The notes under the pieces are model-generated. The model did not search any database. It was not told the origin of the DNA and worked only from the letters and a program-made list of their open reading frames with translations. From the NCBI GenBank assembly GCA_964390545.1, contig CAYMJV010000001.1:1-64000 (forward strand): DNA of 64,000 nt, written 5' to 3'. Source of the stretch: CAYMJV01 sp964390545 (lineage in GTDB: Bacteria; Desulfobacterota; BSN033; UBA1163). How positions within the stretch are numbered: the first letter of the stretch is position 1; the number at the start of each line of letters is the position of its first letter. A program made the position numbers and the translations under genes. Below, in pieces: positions 17,538-26,991 of this stretch.

Positions 17538-19493
17538 TCAATCTTTCGGGGGGGTTAGTCTGTAATAATAAAGGACGGCATTTTGGAGCCTATATGCTCT
17601 GGCCCAATAAGATGACTTTTCAACTTCCCGTTTGATCCACCATTTTACAGCTGGGGCATACCAGTAACGAATCCAACCGCTGTTCATGCGAAACATCTCT
17701 GTCTGTTTATAGTAAATCTTATAGGCTAGAAATGTTCCCGCAGGGGTATTGACCTCTTCAACCCCTTCTACACCCAGCTCGTTAACAATATTCGTACCTC
17801 CCGACTCCGTTGAATACCTCCATTTTTTCCCAATCACCAGGGGGAAGTTAAAGATATTCTTGAGGGCCTCGAGGTTCCTCACCTTCCTGCCATTTCTATC
17901 AATGAGATAGTTACAATTCATGGTTTTTCGATCATAAGCATAGAGATCTCGATCCCCTTCTATTCTCACAAGGAATAGATCTTCTCTTACCTCGAAAACC
18001 TGGTTACTCCAAAATTTTCCTGCTCCATCTCGGTAGGTCCAACTATCCCCCAAATTCCAAACGGGTGCATCGCAACTCCTCTTGCTCCAATCAATCTCCT
18101 TTAATTTCGAAAAGATCTCACTCTTTTTGTCCGGCTCAACCGTTGCCTCCTCTTCCCATGCCTCATAACCTTCTTTGACGACCCGGATTTTATATGTTCC
18201 TGGAGACAATCCCTTCCGTTCGTAGGAACCCATCCCGACCGACTTCCCATCCAGATAGATAACGGCCCCGCTTGGTTCGGTCCGGACGAAAAGTTCCCCC
18301 TCCTTTGTTTTCAACTCCACCGACACTGCGACTCTCTCCCCGGCCCCGACTACCAGATCCCTCTCCCAAGTTTCATGGCCTTCTTTGGTCACTTTGATTC
18401 GATAAGACCCAGAGGGAAATTCCTTCTCGAGCGTGCCCCCTGGGCCGACTTCCATAGGCTTTCCATCAATAAAAAGGGTAGCTCCTGGAGTCCTCAGGCT
18501 TACCGCAAGCGCTCCCATCCTCCGTCTCAGGGTAGCGAGAACTTTTTTCCGATCTGCCCCTTTCACCTCCACCCGCTCCTCAAACGCATGGTATCCTTCC
18601 TTGAGCACCAGGACGGAGTATCGTCCCGGGCGAATATGGGGTTGGAACACGGGTGTCTCCCCCAAATACTTTCCATCCAGATACACCTTCCCCTCACCAG
18701 GTTCGGAGCGAACCTCTAAATCGCCTTCTTTAGGTTTTAACGGGGTTAACTGAGCCAGCACTTCAACCCTTTTCCCGGTATCAACAATCTCCGCCTTCTC
18801 CCAGTTCTCATGCCCTTCTTTTGTGATCCGAATTCTATAGATCCCGGGAGGGAGGCCCTTGCCCTCATAAGGACTTTTCCCAACGGAACGCCCATTCAGA
18901 GTGACGGTCGCACTCGAAGGCTCGGTACGAACGATGAGTTCCCCTTCTGTTACCACTTTCTTCAAATGGGCCATCACTTTCTTCCGATCGCTCTCTATGT
19001 TCTCCAAAATCTCAAAGGCCTCATATCCCTCCTTCGAAACCCGAATCAGATGACGCCCGGGAGACACATCTGAAAGAAGAAGTGGACTCTCTCCAAACTC
19101 TTTACCGTCCAGGTAGACCTTCGCCTCCGAGGGCTCCGATCTCACTTCCAATTCACCTCCCTTAACAGTCACCTCTACCAGATAATCCGCTCTAACCTCT
19201 CCTGTTTTATCTTCAATTTGAGCCATGGAGGACTTTTCGGAGAGGTGGGAAATCTTGAACTTTGCCACATAGATTTGTCTTTCTTTTCCACCCACGGTGA
19301 TCTTATAGTAGATCTTTCCAAAGTCACCGAGCCGGATCCCCTTCTCAGATCCGATGTTCAATTCAGCCAGATCGCCGTGAAGAGAGGTGACCTTTCCCTC
19401 CACGACTCCACCCGTTGTTGTTAAGGGTGAAATCAACAGAACTCCTAACAGAGTGATGGATAAGAGGACAAGTCGCCTATATCTCTTTATCAT
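17538..19493 (-). CDS. Secreted protein with five PEGA repeats
   Basis: The 651-residue protein has a signal peptide (residues 1-29), an N-terminal domain (30-110), five tandem PEGA units (beginning near residues 113, 184, 255, 325 and 398, each with the pattern VRxEP...VYLDGKxxGxSP...PGxYxIRVxKEGYExWE), and a C-terminal domain of about 185 residues with Trp/Tyr-rich beta text. PEGA domains occur in surface-layer and envelope proteins and are thought to bind partners or carbohydrate. The fourth unit is the most diverged. No ribosome-binding site of usual strength precedes the ATG. Confidence 0.82.
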   Translation of the reverse strand: MIKRYRRLVLLSITLLGVLLISPLTTTGGVVEGKVTSLHGDLAELNIGSEKGIRLGDFGKIYYKITVGGKERQIYVAKFKISHLSEKSSMAQIEDKTGEVRADYLVEVTVKGGELEVRSEPSEAKVYLDGKEFGESPLLLSDVSPGRHLIRVSKEGYEAFEILENIESDRKKVMAHLKKVVTEGELIVRTEPSSATVTLNGRSVGKSPYEGKGLPPGIYRIRITKEGHENWEKAEIVDTGKRVEVLAQLTPLKPKEGDLEVRSEPGEGKVYLDGKYLGETPVFQPHIRPGRYSVLVLKEGYHAFEERVEVKGADRKKVLATLRRRMGALAVSLRTPGATLFIDGKPMEVGPGGTLEKEFPSGSYRIKVTKEGHETWERDLVVGAGERVAVSVELKTKEGELFVRTEPSGAVIYLDGKSVGMGSYERKGLSPGTYKIRVVKEGYEAWEEEATVEPDKKSEIFSKLKEIDWSKRSCDAPVWNLGDSWTYRDGAGKFWSNQVFEVREDLFLVRIEGDRDLYAYDRKTMNCNYLIDRNGRKVRNLEALKNIFNFPLVIGKKWRYSTESGGTNIVNELGVEGVEEVNTPAGTFLAYKIYYKQTEMFRMNSGWIRYWYAPAVKWWIKREVEKSSYWARAYRLQNAVLYYYRLTPPKD

Positions 19494-19715
19494 TCTTTCG
19501 TTTCCCCATCCCTTTGATTACCAAAGATGCCATTGAGCCGAAACAAAAAACTCCATCCTCTTTTAGGAAAATGGAGTTCCCATCGCCTCCCAGCCATATC
19601 CCACCTTAGGTTGAGGATTTTCGTTGATGAAAAATGTATTAAATCTTAAATGGCGAAGTCAATAAGAATTTAGGGGGTTCCCTTCGAGACATCTTGCCAT
19701 GGTCTTTTCGGCTGG

Positions 19716-19745
19716 TTGACAATCCTCTCTCGATCTTTTTAATAT
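19716..19745 (+). promoter_or_regulatory. Sigma-70 promoter of a leaderless gene
   Basis: TTGACA (19716-19721), an 18-bp spacer, then TAATAT (19740-19745). The ATG of the next gene begins at 19751, only five bases after the -10 box, where transcription itself would be expected to begin. There is no ribosome-binding site between them. Confidence 0.7.
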
Positions 19746-19750
19746 AAAGC

Positions 19751-21091
19751 ATGCCCTTCTTGATCCTGCTCCTTTTCGTCCTTTTCTCTACTCCCTCTTT
19801 CAGCCAGAGCGTGCAAGAATCGTCGGATCAGGTCTGGACGGTTGGAGATCGTCGATGGAGCGTTGAAGAGGAGATTCGATATGGGAAATGGGTCGAAGAA
19901 AATATCACCGAAGATTTCTTCATCCGCCACAATATCCCTATCGATTGCGCTGATGTCCCTTATGCCATCCGGTGGATCTATGCACGGATTTCTCACCTGC
20001 CTGCTGCCGCTACAACAAAAGATCTTAAAATGATCGGTCATTGGACAACCCAGTGGGGACGTCTGCCTACCCATTCCGAGTGGCATCAAGATCGCCGTTT
20101 CCGGAAAGCCCTCGTCCATATGCTGGCGGAGACCACTACCCGGACGCTCCCCCTGGATACTTACCCGATTCGAATTGTGCCGGATGCCGTCATCCCGGGC
20201 ACCCCTTTTTTTGTTACGGAATCTCATTCGGGCGTGGTTGGCCGCGTCGTCTTGGATGGGAGCCATGTCCATCCCTTGCAGACTTGGGAAGCCACTGTTC
20301 CGGCAAAAGTGCAGAAGTTGAACCAGCGAAATTTCTTCACTCCAAGGCCGGAGTCTACGATCTATTCCGGTCTGGTCAGGTTTCGCTGGCCCGTCCTCCA
20401 AAACGGGGGATGGGGGTACCTACCTGTCCAAGAGTACCCTTTCTATTCTGAAGAGCAGTACACTTCCGATTTCTATGAGGGCTATGCTGACTATGTCGAA
20501 GCTGTAGCCAAGAGGATCGACCCCACAGACTATGATCCCTACGAAAAGGTGGACAAGATCATCGAAACCATGACCCACTACCTTCAGGAGAGGATCGCCA
20601 TTGTATCAGAGGGCTTCAGGCAGTGCCGCAACGAGGGGTGTCCAGAAGGCTCCCCATTGTGGGAAATCCACAGCACCCCAGGCCGTGACGGAATGATCAC
20701 TTTATGGATGGACCATCTCCATCAGATCGTTGAGTCAAACCATCTCGAACAGAAGGCGATGCAGGAAAAGATGGGGGCTATTCCTTTCGACATTACGGCG
20801 GATCGCACGATCTCCTTCTATCACCTCTATCAGAACTATCTCTGGCTTTCTCATCATCCTGAGGATTCCATTGAAGCCCGATGGGGATTGAGAAAATGTG
20901 AGATGATTCTTTCCCAGATCCAAAGTGCTAAAAATTCGATTGATTTCATTGAAAGGAATTATCGAAAAAGGGATCCCCGATATGCAGACTTCACCATCCG
21001 GCAGCAGCAGGAGGTCCTTCGGAGGCTTCATGAAGAATGGGAAGGGTCTCAATGTAAAGGACAGAGAGAGGGAAGGCGGGACAGATATTGA
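19751..21091 (+). CDS. Secreted protein of unknown function, possible cysteine-peptidase-like fold
   Basis: The 446-residue product starts with a signal peptide (MPFLILLLF...SFS, about 19 residues). I recognise no family with confidence. DCADVPYAIRWIYARI near residue 64 resembles the catalytic-Cys helix of NlpC/P60 or transglutaminase-like enzymes, and a later segment ESHSGVVGRVVLDG could hold the His, but this is inference. The C-terminal third is helical and charged. No alternative Met lies within the first 90 residues, so the ATG right after the -10 box is the only sensible start; the mRNA seems leaderless. It is transcribed against the flanking genes. Confidence 0.75.
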   Translation: MPFLILLLFVLFSTPSFSQSVQESSDQVWTVGDRRWSVEEEIRYGKWVEENITEDFFIRHNIPIDCADVPYAIRWIYARISHLPAAATTKDLKMIGHWTTQWGRLPTHSEWHQDRRFRKALVHMLAETTTRTLPLDTYPIRIVPDAVIPGTPFFVTESHSGVVGRVVLDGSHVHPLQTWEATVPAKVQKLNQRNFFTPRPESTIYSGLVRFRWPVLQNGGWGYLPVQEYPFYSEEQYTSDFYEGYADYVEAVAKRIDPTDYDPYEKVDKIIETMTHYLQERIAIVSEGFRQCRNEGCPEGSPLWEIHSTPGRDGMITLWMDHLHQIVESNHLEQKAMQEKMGAIPFDITADRTISFYHLYQNYLWLSHHPEDSIEARWGLRKCEMILSQIQSAKNSIDFIERNYRKRDPRYADFTIRQQQEVLRRLHEEWEGSQCKGQREGRRDRY

Positions 21092-21117
21092 AAGGCGACG
21101 GGAGGGAAGTCCTTTTC

Positions 21118-21501
21118 CTAATGGAGACCCACATAATGATTGACCGCCTCGAGGATATCCCCCACCTGAAAAGGTTTACCGATAATCAGATCCACACCCG
21201 ATTCTTTGATCTTTTCCTCATCCAAATGCGTCCCCCATCCGGTGATCAGGCCCACGGGGATTCGGGGGACCTTACTCTTCACCCATTTGGCCACTTCCCA
21301 ACCGTTCATGGCGGGCATCCCTAAATCAGTCAAGACCATATCAAACTTCTCTTCTTCCAGGTACTTCATTCCCAGAATCCCGTCCGCAGCCTCGATCACG
21401 TGATGGCCTCCATAGATCAGGATATCCTTGAGAAGGGTTCGCACTCGATCGTCATCATCAATGACCAGGATGGTGAAGGATCGCCGAGCTTCTTTCTCCA
21501 T
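21118..21501 (-). CDS. Single-domain response regulator (receiver)
   Basis: A 127-residue stand-alone receiver domain: acidic pocket IDDDD at residues 14-18, phospho-acceptor Asp59 in VLTDLGMPAMNGWEV, Thr in the GLITGWG strand, and Lys in IGKPF. There is no output domain, so it would act by protein-protein contact or by passing phosphate on. Its start overlaps the histidine kinase gene by 44 bases, which argues that the two are partners. Confidence 0.92.
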   Translation of the reverse strand: MEKEARRSFTILVIDDDDRVRTLLKDILIYGGHHVIEAADGILGMKYLEEEKFDMVLTDLGMPAMNGWEVAKWVKSKVPRIPVGLITGWGTHLDEEKIKESGVDLIIGKPFQVGDILEAVNHYVGLH

Positions 21502-23170
21502 CTTCTTCCTCCCTTCTATCCTTCTCCTTCTTAGAAATGGGGAGTTCTATTCGGAAGGTCGTCCCCATTCCCTCTCGACTTTCCACTTGAATCTCCCCAT
21601 GGTGCCGATGAATGATTCCGTAAGAGATGCTCAGCCCCAAACCTGATCGCTGAACCCCTTTCGTGGTGAAAAAGGGGTCGAAGATGCGCTTTCGGATCGA
21701 TTCCGGCATCCCGATGCCATCGTCAACGACTTCAATGGAAATATGTCCATCCTCCATTCCCGTCTTAAAGGTGATCGTTCCCCCTTCAGGCATGGCATCG
21801 ATCGAATTCATCATGAGATTAACCAGTACCTCCCTCAGTTCAGTAGGGTTCCCCACGACGGAGCTGATTTCATTGTTAATCGTTTCCACCTTGATCGAAA
21901 TCCCCCGTTCATCGGCTTCATCCTTGATCTTGGTCTTCATCAACTCAATCGTCCCCTCCACGATCTCATTCATATTGAGAGGGACAAAGAGACATTCATC
22001 TCCCCTTGCCCGTGTAAACTCCTGAATCTTCTTGATGGTATGGGCCCCGTCCAGAGCGGCCTGTTCGATGACGCCGAGCTCCCGTTGAAGGGTCTCATGA
22101 GGCATCGCATCGATTCTGTCCCCCTCTCTCCCCAGGCCCAATTTGATCAATTGAACTCTTCCCAGGATGGCTCCCAGGACATTATTGAAATCATGGGCCA
22201 CCCCAGCGGCCATCTCTCCTAGAGCCCTCAACTTCTCGGATCGAATGAGTCGGTCTTCCATCTCGTCTCGATCAGTGATATCTTTCAGGTAGAAAATCGT
22301 GTGAGCCTTATGGTTCGAAAGAGAGAACCGGGCGGCACTCACTTCCGCTCTCTTTCTCTCCCCGTTCTTCCTGAATACGTCCACCTCTTGAATATGAAGG
22401 TTTTCTCCCGAGCCCGAACCCTTCATGAGTTCCAGGATCGCCTCGTCGTCTACACCCTCCATGAGTTTGGTGAGCTCCATCCCCGTCAATTCTTCAGGAG
22501 AGCGCTGGGTCAATTGAAGCAACCGCCCATTAAACCATTTGATCCGGTTTGTTTCATCCAGAACAGCCACGGCATCATGGGCGCTCTCCACAATCTGTCT
22601 ATATCTTTCCTCGGATTCCTCGACTTCCTGCAATTCTTTTCTCATCCGCTTCGTTCTGTCTTCGAAGGAATGAATGAGGAAGCCATAAAAAAGGTTCATG
22701 ATGAAGAAGAAAGGAATTCTCAGGAGGATCCCCTTCGCCATGTCCTCCGTGCTCAATCCTTTTGACCAGAGGAACCAGCCATAAATCCCGCAGATGATCA
22801 CGGCATTAATCATCAAGAGTTTGAAACTTCGAGCAATGGAGGCGAAGATGATGATCAAAAAATAGACCAAGTAAAAATCGGTATTGAACTGGGCGGTCAG
22901 GTAAATACCCAACGAGACCATCACGGTATCGAAGAGGAGCGTAAGATAGAAGAAACGGAGTTTAAGAAAATAGGAGGGCGGTAGACTATAGGCGATGAGA
23001 TTCGAAGCCAGGTAAAAAAGGATGAGCAGAGAGGGAAAGGGTTGGGGAGCATGAATTCCCCGGCCGAATAAAATAAGGTAAGAGGTGACGATGATGGTCA
23101 CCCACCTTAACCGGAGAACAATGGATTTGTACCCGTTCGAATCCCCTAGATCGATCAACGCTTCTGCCAT
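21458..23170 (-). CDS. Membrane PAS-domain sensor histidine kinase
   Basis: The 570-residue kinase has about six N-terminal membrane helices (residues ~15-170) with hardly any periplasmic loops, a PAS domain (~185-300), a dimerisation helix with the H-box GEMAAGVAHDFNNVLGAI, and a HATPase domain with N-box (NLMMNSIDAMPEGG), DDGIGMP and the G-boxes TTKGVQRSGLGLSI. The HDFNN form of the H-box is typical of the NtrB-like/soluble HPK4 group. It shares a transcript with the receiver gene and, 39 bases upstream, the HD-GYP gene. Confidence 0.93.
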   Translation of the reverse strand: MAEALIDLGDSNGYKSIVLRLRWVTIIVTSYLILFGRGIHAPQPFPSLLILFYLASNLIAYSLPPSYFLKLRFFYLTLLFDTVMVSLGIYLTAQFNTDFYLVYFLIIIFASIARSFKLLMINAVIICGIYGWFLWSKGLSTEDMAKGILLRIPFFFIMNLFYGFLIHSFEDRTKRMRKELQEVEESEERYRQIVESAHDAVAVLDETNRIKWFNGRLLQLTQRSPEELTGMELTKLMEGVDDEAILELMKGSGSGENLHIQEVDVFRKNGERKRAEVSAARFSLSNHKAHTIFYLKDITDRDEMEDRLIRSEKLRALGEMAAGVAHDFNNVLGAILGRVQLIKLGLGREGDRIDAMPHETLQRELGVIEQAALDGAHTIKKIQEFTRARGDECLFVPLNMNEIVEGTIELMKTKIKDEADERGISIKVETINNEISSVVGNPTELREVLVNLMMNSIDAMPEGGTITFKTGMEDGHISIEVVDDGIGMPESIRKRIFDPFFTTKGVQRSGLGLSISYGIIHRHHGEIQVESREGMGTTFRIELPISKKEKDRREEEDGERSSAILHHPGH

Positions 23171-23209
23171 GAATGCCCTGCGGATAAAGCCTTTTGAGGG
23201 ACTTCCTTC

Positions 23210-24682
23210 TCAATCACAAAAATATTTAGCCACATTAATATGATACTGATTGGGATCTAACGTTTTGATGATGCTCCACTTGAAATGGCCATCGCTGTCT
23301 GTCTCAGACAGATCGATCAACGTTTTACCCTCCTCTGTTCCGTCTTTTCCCAAAAGGAGAACCTGGGGCCGGTCGATCCATTTGGGATCCGGATGAGCCT
23401 TAAAGACGATTCCGACGTCACCGGAATCAAGAAGAACCAGGGATCCGACGGGAAAAACACCAACCAGGCTCACGAAGACCTTCAGGAGGATGGGGTCGAA
23501 ATGAATTCCACTCTCTTTTTGCATGATCGCCAGGGTCTGCTCCAGGGTATAGGGAGTTTTCTTATAAACGCGAGGGGTGGTCATGGCATCATAGGCATCC
23601 ACGATCTGGAGGATCCGTCCAAAGAGGCTCGTCTCTTTTTTATGATAAAGACTGGGATATCCGGTCAGGTTATATTTCAGATGATGATCGAAGATGCCGA
23701 TCACCATCTTCGGATTGATCTCTCCAAGCTGTTTCAGGTTGAGGACCGTCTCCACCCCCGCCATCGGATGTTGCTTCATGAGCGCCCATTCCTTTTCGTC
23801 GAGGGCTCCAGGTTTATTTAAAACCTCAATAGGGATTTTTGACTTCCCCATATCGTGGAAGAGAGCGGTCAATCCCAACTCCGTCAGGGTCTCTCTCGAA
23901 AACCCCAATCGTCTGCCTATGGCCAAGGCATAGATGGAGACGTTGACGGAATGGTTGTAGGTGTACTCATCATAGTTCTTAATCGTTGTCAACCCCAGGA
24001 GAATGGATTCATCCTCCATGATGATGTGAATCATCTTCTGTGCGAGACGCTTCAATTTTCTCACATCCGCATGTTGGTCTCCTCTGATTTGGGTGACCAC
24101 TTCCTTGACTGTTCCGATCGTTTCAAAGAAGATTTTCTTAGCAACGTCCTTGAGATCTCCTTTCCGAACGGTATGGACTCCGTCCTCTCCCTCAAATTGT
24201 TCCAGGGGGTTCACTTGGACGGCAGAGATGCCTTCTTGTTGAAATTTCTGATTAAAAAGAGCGGCATTCTCCTCCTGGCCTTCCTCAAGGTCGACCAGGG
24301 TATAGATGAAAGCCCTCAAGATCCTTTCATCGATGGGTCCTTTAAAAATGGCTTCCCCGATAAATCTTTTTTTCCACTGGACCAGGAGATATTTAAAGCT
24401 GTTGAATCCTTCCACCGAATACCGAAGCCTCTGTTGATTAATGTAGAGGTCATCCCGGACGATCTTGAGAGAAAAATTTCCTTCCCGTTCAATGAAGCTG
24501 TTGATCATCTTAAGAGATTCTTGGATGAACTGGACGAGGGCCACATTCTTGGAATCGTAAGTCCGTGAAATCCTCATGAGGGCATGAAATTTGAGGAGGA
24601 GATTATTCCCCATCTTGGTAAAGTCGGCATCTCCCACTTCGGGCTTTTTCGCCACATCATGGGACTGGACGGTGGATTCCAT
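23210..24682 (-). CDS. HD-GYP domain protein with uncharacterised N-terminal module
   Basis: The 490-residue protein has a C-terminal HD-GYP domain: HDMGK with KSKIP, KQHP, and FDHHLKYNLTGYPS, so the metal site and GYP signature are intact, and cyclic-di-GMP hydrolysis is the expected activity. Residues ~25-180 form a helical/beta module with NFSLKIVRDDLYINQQRLRY; a similar module opens the neighbouring HEAT-repeat protein. After the HD-GYP core is a ~70-residue beta-rich tail. It probably belongs to one operon with the HEAT protein, kinase and receiver. Confidence 0.9.
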   Translation of the reverse strand: MESTVQSHDVAKKPEVGDADFTKMGNNLLLKFHALMRISRTYDSKNVALVQFIQESLKMINSFIEREGNFSLKIVRDDLYINQQRLRYSVEGFNSFKYLLVQWKKRFIGEAIFKGPIDERILRAFIYTLVDLEEGQEENAALFNQKFQQEGISAVQVNPLEQFEGEDGVHTVRKGDLKDVAKKIFFETIGTVKEVVTQIRGDQHADVRKLKRLAQKMIHIIMEDESILLGLTTIKNYDEYTYNHSVNVSIYALAIGRRLGFSRETLTELGLTALFHDMGKSKIPIEVLNKPGALDEKEWALMKQHPMAGVETVLNLKQLGEINPKMVIGIFDHHLKYNLTGYPSLYHKKETSLFGRILQIVDAYDAMTTPRVYKKTPYTLEQTLAIMQKESGIHFDPILLKVFVSLVGVFPVGSLVLLDSGDVGIVFKAHPDPKWIDRPQVLLLGKDGTEEGKTLIDLSETDSDGHFKWSIIKTLDPNQYHINVAKYFCD

Positions 24683-24709
24683 AGGCTCTCTAGACTCCCT
24701 TGGTTTCTC

Positions 24710-26344
24710 TTATTTTGCGGCGCTGGCCTGACCCCCTAACATCTTCAACGTATTGGTAGCACAGGTGCGCATCTCCTCCCACTTCCCCTTGCTGAACAAA
24801 TTTTTCTTACTCGCAATTTTTTGCAAGACCGGGATCACCTCTCTTGATCCGGTTTCGCCCAGGGCCCGGAAGAAGGAGGCCTTCTCCTCATAATCTCTCT
24901 TATAGAATTCCTCAGAAAGGATGATTTCCATTAGAGGCTTCACGGCTTGTTGCTTTGCCATTCTCGCCAAAAGGATTGATGCCCTGGCCCTGATTTCAGC
25001 CGCGGGATCCTTTAAGAATTTCAACATCAGATCTTTACTCTTCTCCCCAAATTGGGTCAGCATTTGAAGGGTGGCTTCCCTCAACCTGAGGTCTGGATGG
25101 GTGATCAAACTTCCCAGATATTTCGGAGTCGAAGGGTGGTTAATCTTTTCAAGAATGGAGAGGATCTGACGAACCAGATTGGGATTACGATCGGACAAGA
25201 ATGCAGTCAGAGGCTGGATATCCTCCCGGGAAAGCTCGGCCAAAAGGTCCGTGACGATCTTTCGCCACTTTCCGGATTCCAATCGGCTTAGCACCTGGCA
25301 GAGGGGACCAATGGCCTGTGGGGTTAAGAATTGGAGATATTGAAGGATCGGCTTTGGGTCCATCTCCGGATTGCTTTTCATGACCTCCCCAACCAGCTCA
25401 ATGAAATGGGGTTTCAAGGAGTTCTCAAGAATGCGATGGAGAGCAGCGGTCTGCTTCTCTTCGACAAGAGAATTTCTTATCTCGCGGAGTTTCATCAACA
25501 GGGTCACCATTCTCTCCACGTCCTTCTGCCTGAGCAGAGATTCGAGGATCCGTTCATAGTAGGAGATCAGATTCTCGAAGGCTTCCTTCTCTTCCCCGAG
25601 GTGAAGGAGGATCTCAGTAAGGTGGTCGATTAAAACATAGAGGTGCTCGGGTTGTTGCTCCGCTTGTATTTCCCGGTTGATCTCCATCACCTCATGGGGG
25701 GTGAGCTGAAAGGTCTGTGCCAAACCCGTCCCCGGCGTGGGGCTCACCGTCTGTTTAATGTTCTCATCAATCAGGATCTGCTCTTGCACTCCTTCCTTCC
25801 CGAAGGCGCTGTATTCCAATCCTTTGAGTAGCTCTTCCTGCGTGGCCGGGACGAAAACGGTGCTCCCTTCTGGAAAATCATCCAGGGTGGTGATGGCGAT
25901 GTGAGTGAAATCCTTCTCCCAGATTAAGGTGACCAAGTCATCCTCGAAGCGATTGACCGAGTCACTCTTTCTCACAATCTGAAGGAAATCGATGATCTCC
26001 CTGAACTCGATATCTTTGAAGAATCGGATTTCACGGATGCCATCCTTGAAAAAGACGAAGGCCAGACTCTCCTTCACGTCCTCACTTTCATAAATTACCT
26101 TTCCAGAGTAGAAAAGTTGATGCTCCCCCACCTGCAGGGAAAAGGAATCAAATTCATTAAAGTAGCTCTCAAAATCGTGCTTCAGTCGATCCTGGAATTT
26201 TGACAAAAGGGGATGATTGGCCTCATAGAGCCGGAAGGCCTTCAACGTCTGGAGGAAGGTCTGAATCAACCCCTTTGTGGACTTTACCTCTTCCTCCAAG
26301 GCTTTCTGTTCTGTAAGATCAGTTCTATCCTCTAAACCCTTCAC
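24710..26344 (-). CDS. HEAT-repeat protein
   Basis: The 544-residue protein has an N-terminal module (residues ~20-150) with SFSLQVGEHQLFYSGKVIY, resembling that of the HD-GYP protein encoded next, a middle helical section, and C-terminal HEAT repeats (residues ~340-535; for example PDLRLREATLQMLTQFG, AAEIRARASILLARMAKQQA, REVIPVLQKI). HEAT arrays are scaffolds for protein contacts. The order HTH, HEAT, HD-GYP, kinase, receiver with gaps of 20-40 bases indicates one signalling operon. The function is unknown. Confidence 0.8.
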   Translation of the reverse strand: MKGLEDRTDLTEQKALEEEVKSTKGLIQTFLQTLKAFRLYEANHPLLSKFQDRLKHDFESYFNEFDSFSLQVGEHQLFYSGKVIYESEDVKESLAFVFFKDGIREIRFFKDIEFREIIDFLQIVRKSDSVNRFEDDLVTLIWEKDFTHIAITTLDDFPEGSTVFVPATQEELLKGLEYSAFGKEGVQEQILIDENIKQTVSPTPGTGLAQTFQLTPHEVMEINREIQAEQQPEHLYVLIDHLTEILLHLGEEKEAFENLISYYERILESLLRQKDVERMVTLLMKLREIRNSLVEEKQTAALHRILENSLKPHFIELVGEVMKSNPEMDPKPILQYLQFLTPQAIGPLCQVLSRLESGKWRKIVTDLLAELSREDIQPLTAFLSDRNPNLVRQILSILEKINHPSTPKYLGSLITHPDLRLREATLQMLTQFGEKSKDLMLKFLKDPAAEIRARASILLARMAKQQAVKPLMEIILSEEFYKRDYEEKASFFRALGETGSREVIPVLQKIASKKNLFSKGKWEEMRTCATNTLKMLGGQASAAK

Positions 26345-26363
26345 TACGTCGTTCCTCCCATTT

Positions 26364-26579
26364 CTATCTCAAGTCAATCATGGGACCATTGGCTGAATTT
26401 CCATTCTCTCCTTTGAGAAACCGATCCAGCTCTGACTTGAGAACTTTCCACCCTTTACCCGCTTTGGCACTTTTGATCCTGCCGATGTAGATATACTTCA
26501 GGTAAGTAGGCCTTGAAATCCTGAGATAATGGCAGGCTTCCTGAGTCGTCAAAACCGTATCCTCATTCCCATTTAGCAT
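26364..26579 (-). CDS. Small helix-turn-helix (excisionase/MerR-like) protein
   Basis: A 71-residue protein of the BldC/excisionase kind: VLTTQEACHYLRISRPTYLKYIYIGRIKSAKAGKGWKVLKSELDRFL covers a winged helix-turn-helix from residue 9 to 55. It is the first gene of the signalling operon and ends 19 bases before the HEAT gene. It may regulate this operon or guide the others, but no phage or integrative element surrounds it. GGAGGAAAGG lies ahead of the ATG at a longish distance. Confidence 0.8.
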   Translation of the reverse strand: MLNGNEDTVLTTQEACHYLRISRPTYLKYIYIGRIKSAKAGKGWKVLKSELDRFLKGENGNSANGPMIDLR

Positions 26580-26618
26580 TGCTTGTCATCCTTTCCTCCG
26601 GACTTTACAGTAGTTGAC

Positions 26619-26635
26619 TGCATTTTCTATACCAA
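26619..26635 (-). promoter_or_regulatory. Possible sigma-54 promoter of the signalling operon
   Basis: On the minus strand TTGGTATAGAAAATGCA keeps the GG-N10-GC spacing of sigma-54 promoters but has two departures from the consensus (TA for CA, AT for TT). It lies about 40 bases upstream of the HTH gene. The remainder of the gap to 26991 shows nothing I can name. Confidence 0.35.
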
Positions 26636-26991
26636 CACCATCTGAGGCTGTCTAATGCGCCGTTTTTCCATAGGAATTCTTCTATTCATTTTCTCGCTGG
26701 TAAGAAGAGGAATGACGTTTTTTGTCTCGTCCGTGTAAAACTTTCCTGATCTCAGCAACTTTTCTATTGTCCCCTGAAAACGATATCAGTTAGAATTCTT
26801 TTGTGTTTGAAATAAGGTTGGATAATGAAGCAGTGAGCATCATTAAAAACACGGCCAGGCAGCGAAAGAGATCAGATTCTCTTACTTCGGCCTTTCTGTA
26901 AATATTATGAGTAATGAGTTATGGCTTGGTTAGTAGCAGATGGTTGATAGGCAGATAAATGCTATAGGCTATGAGCTAAATGGGAGGCGGT

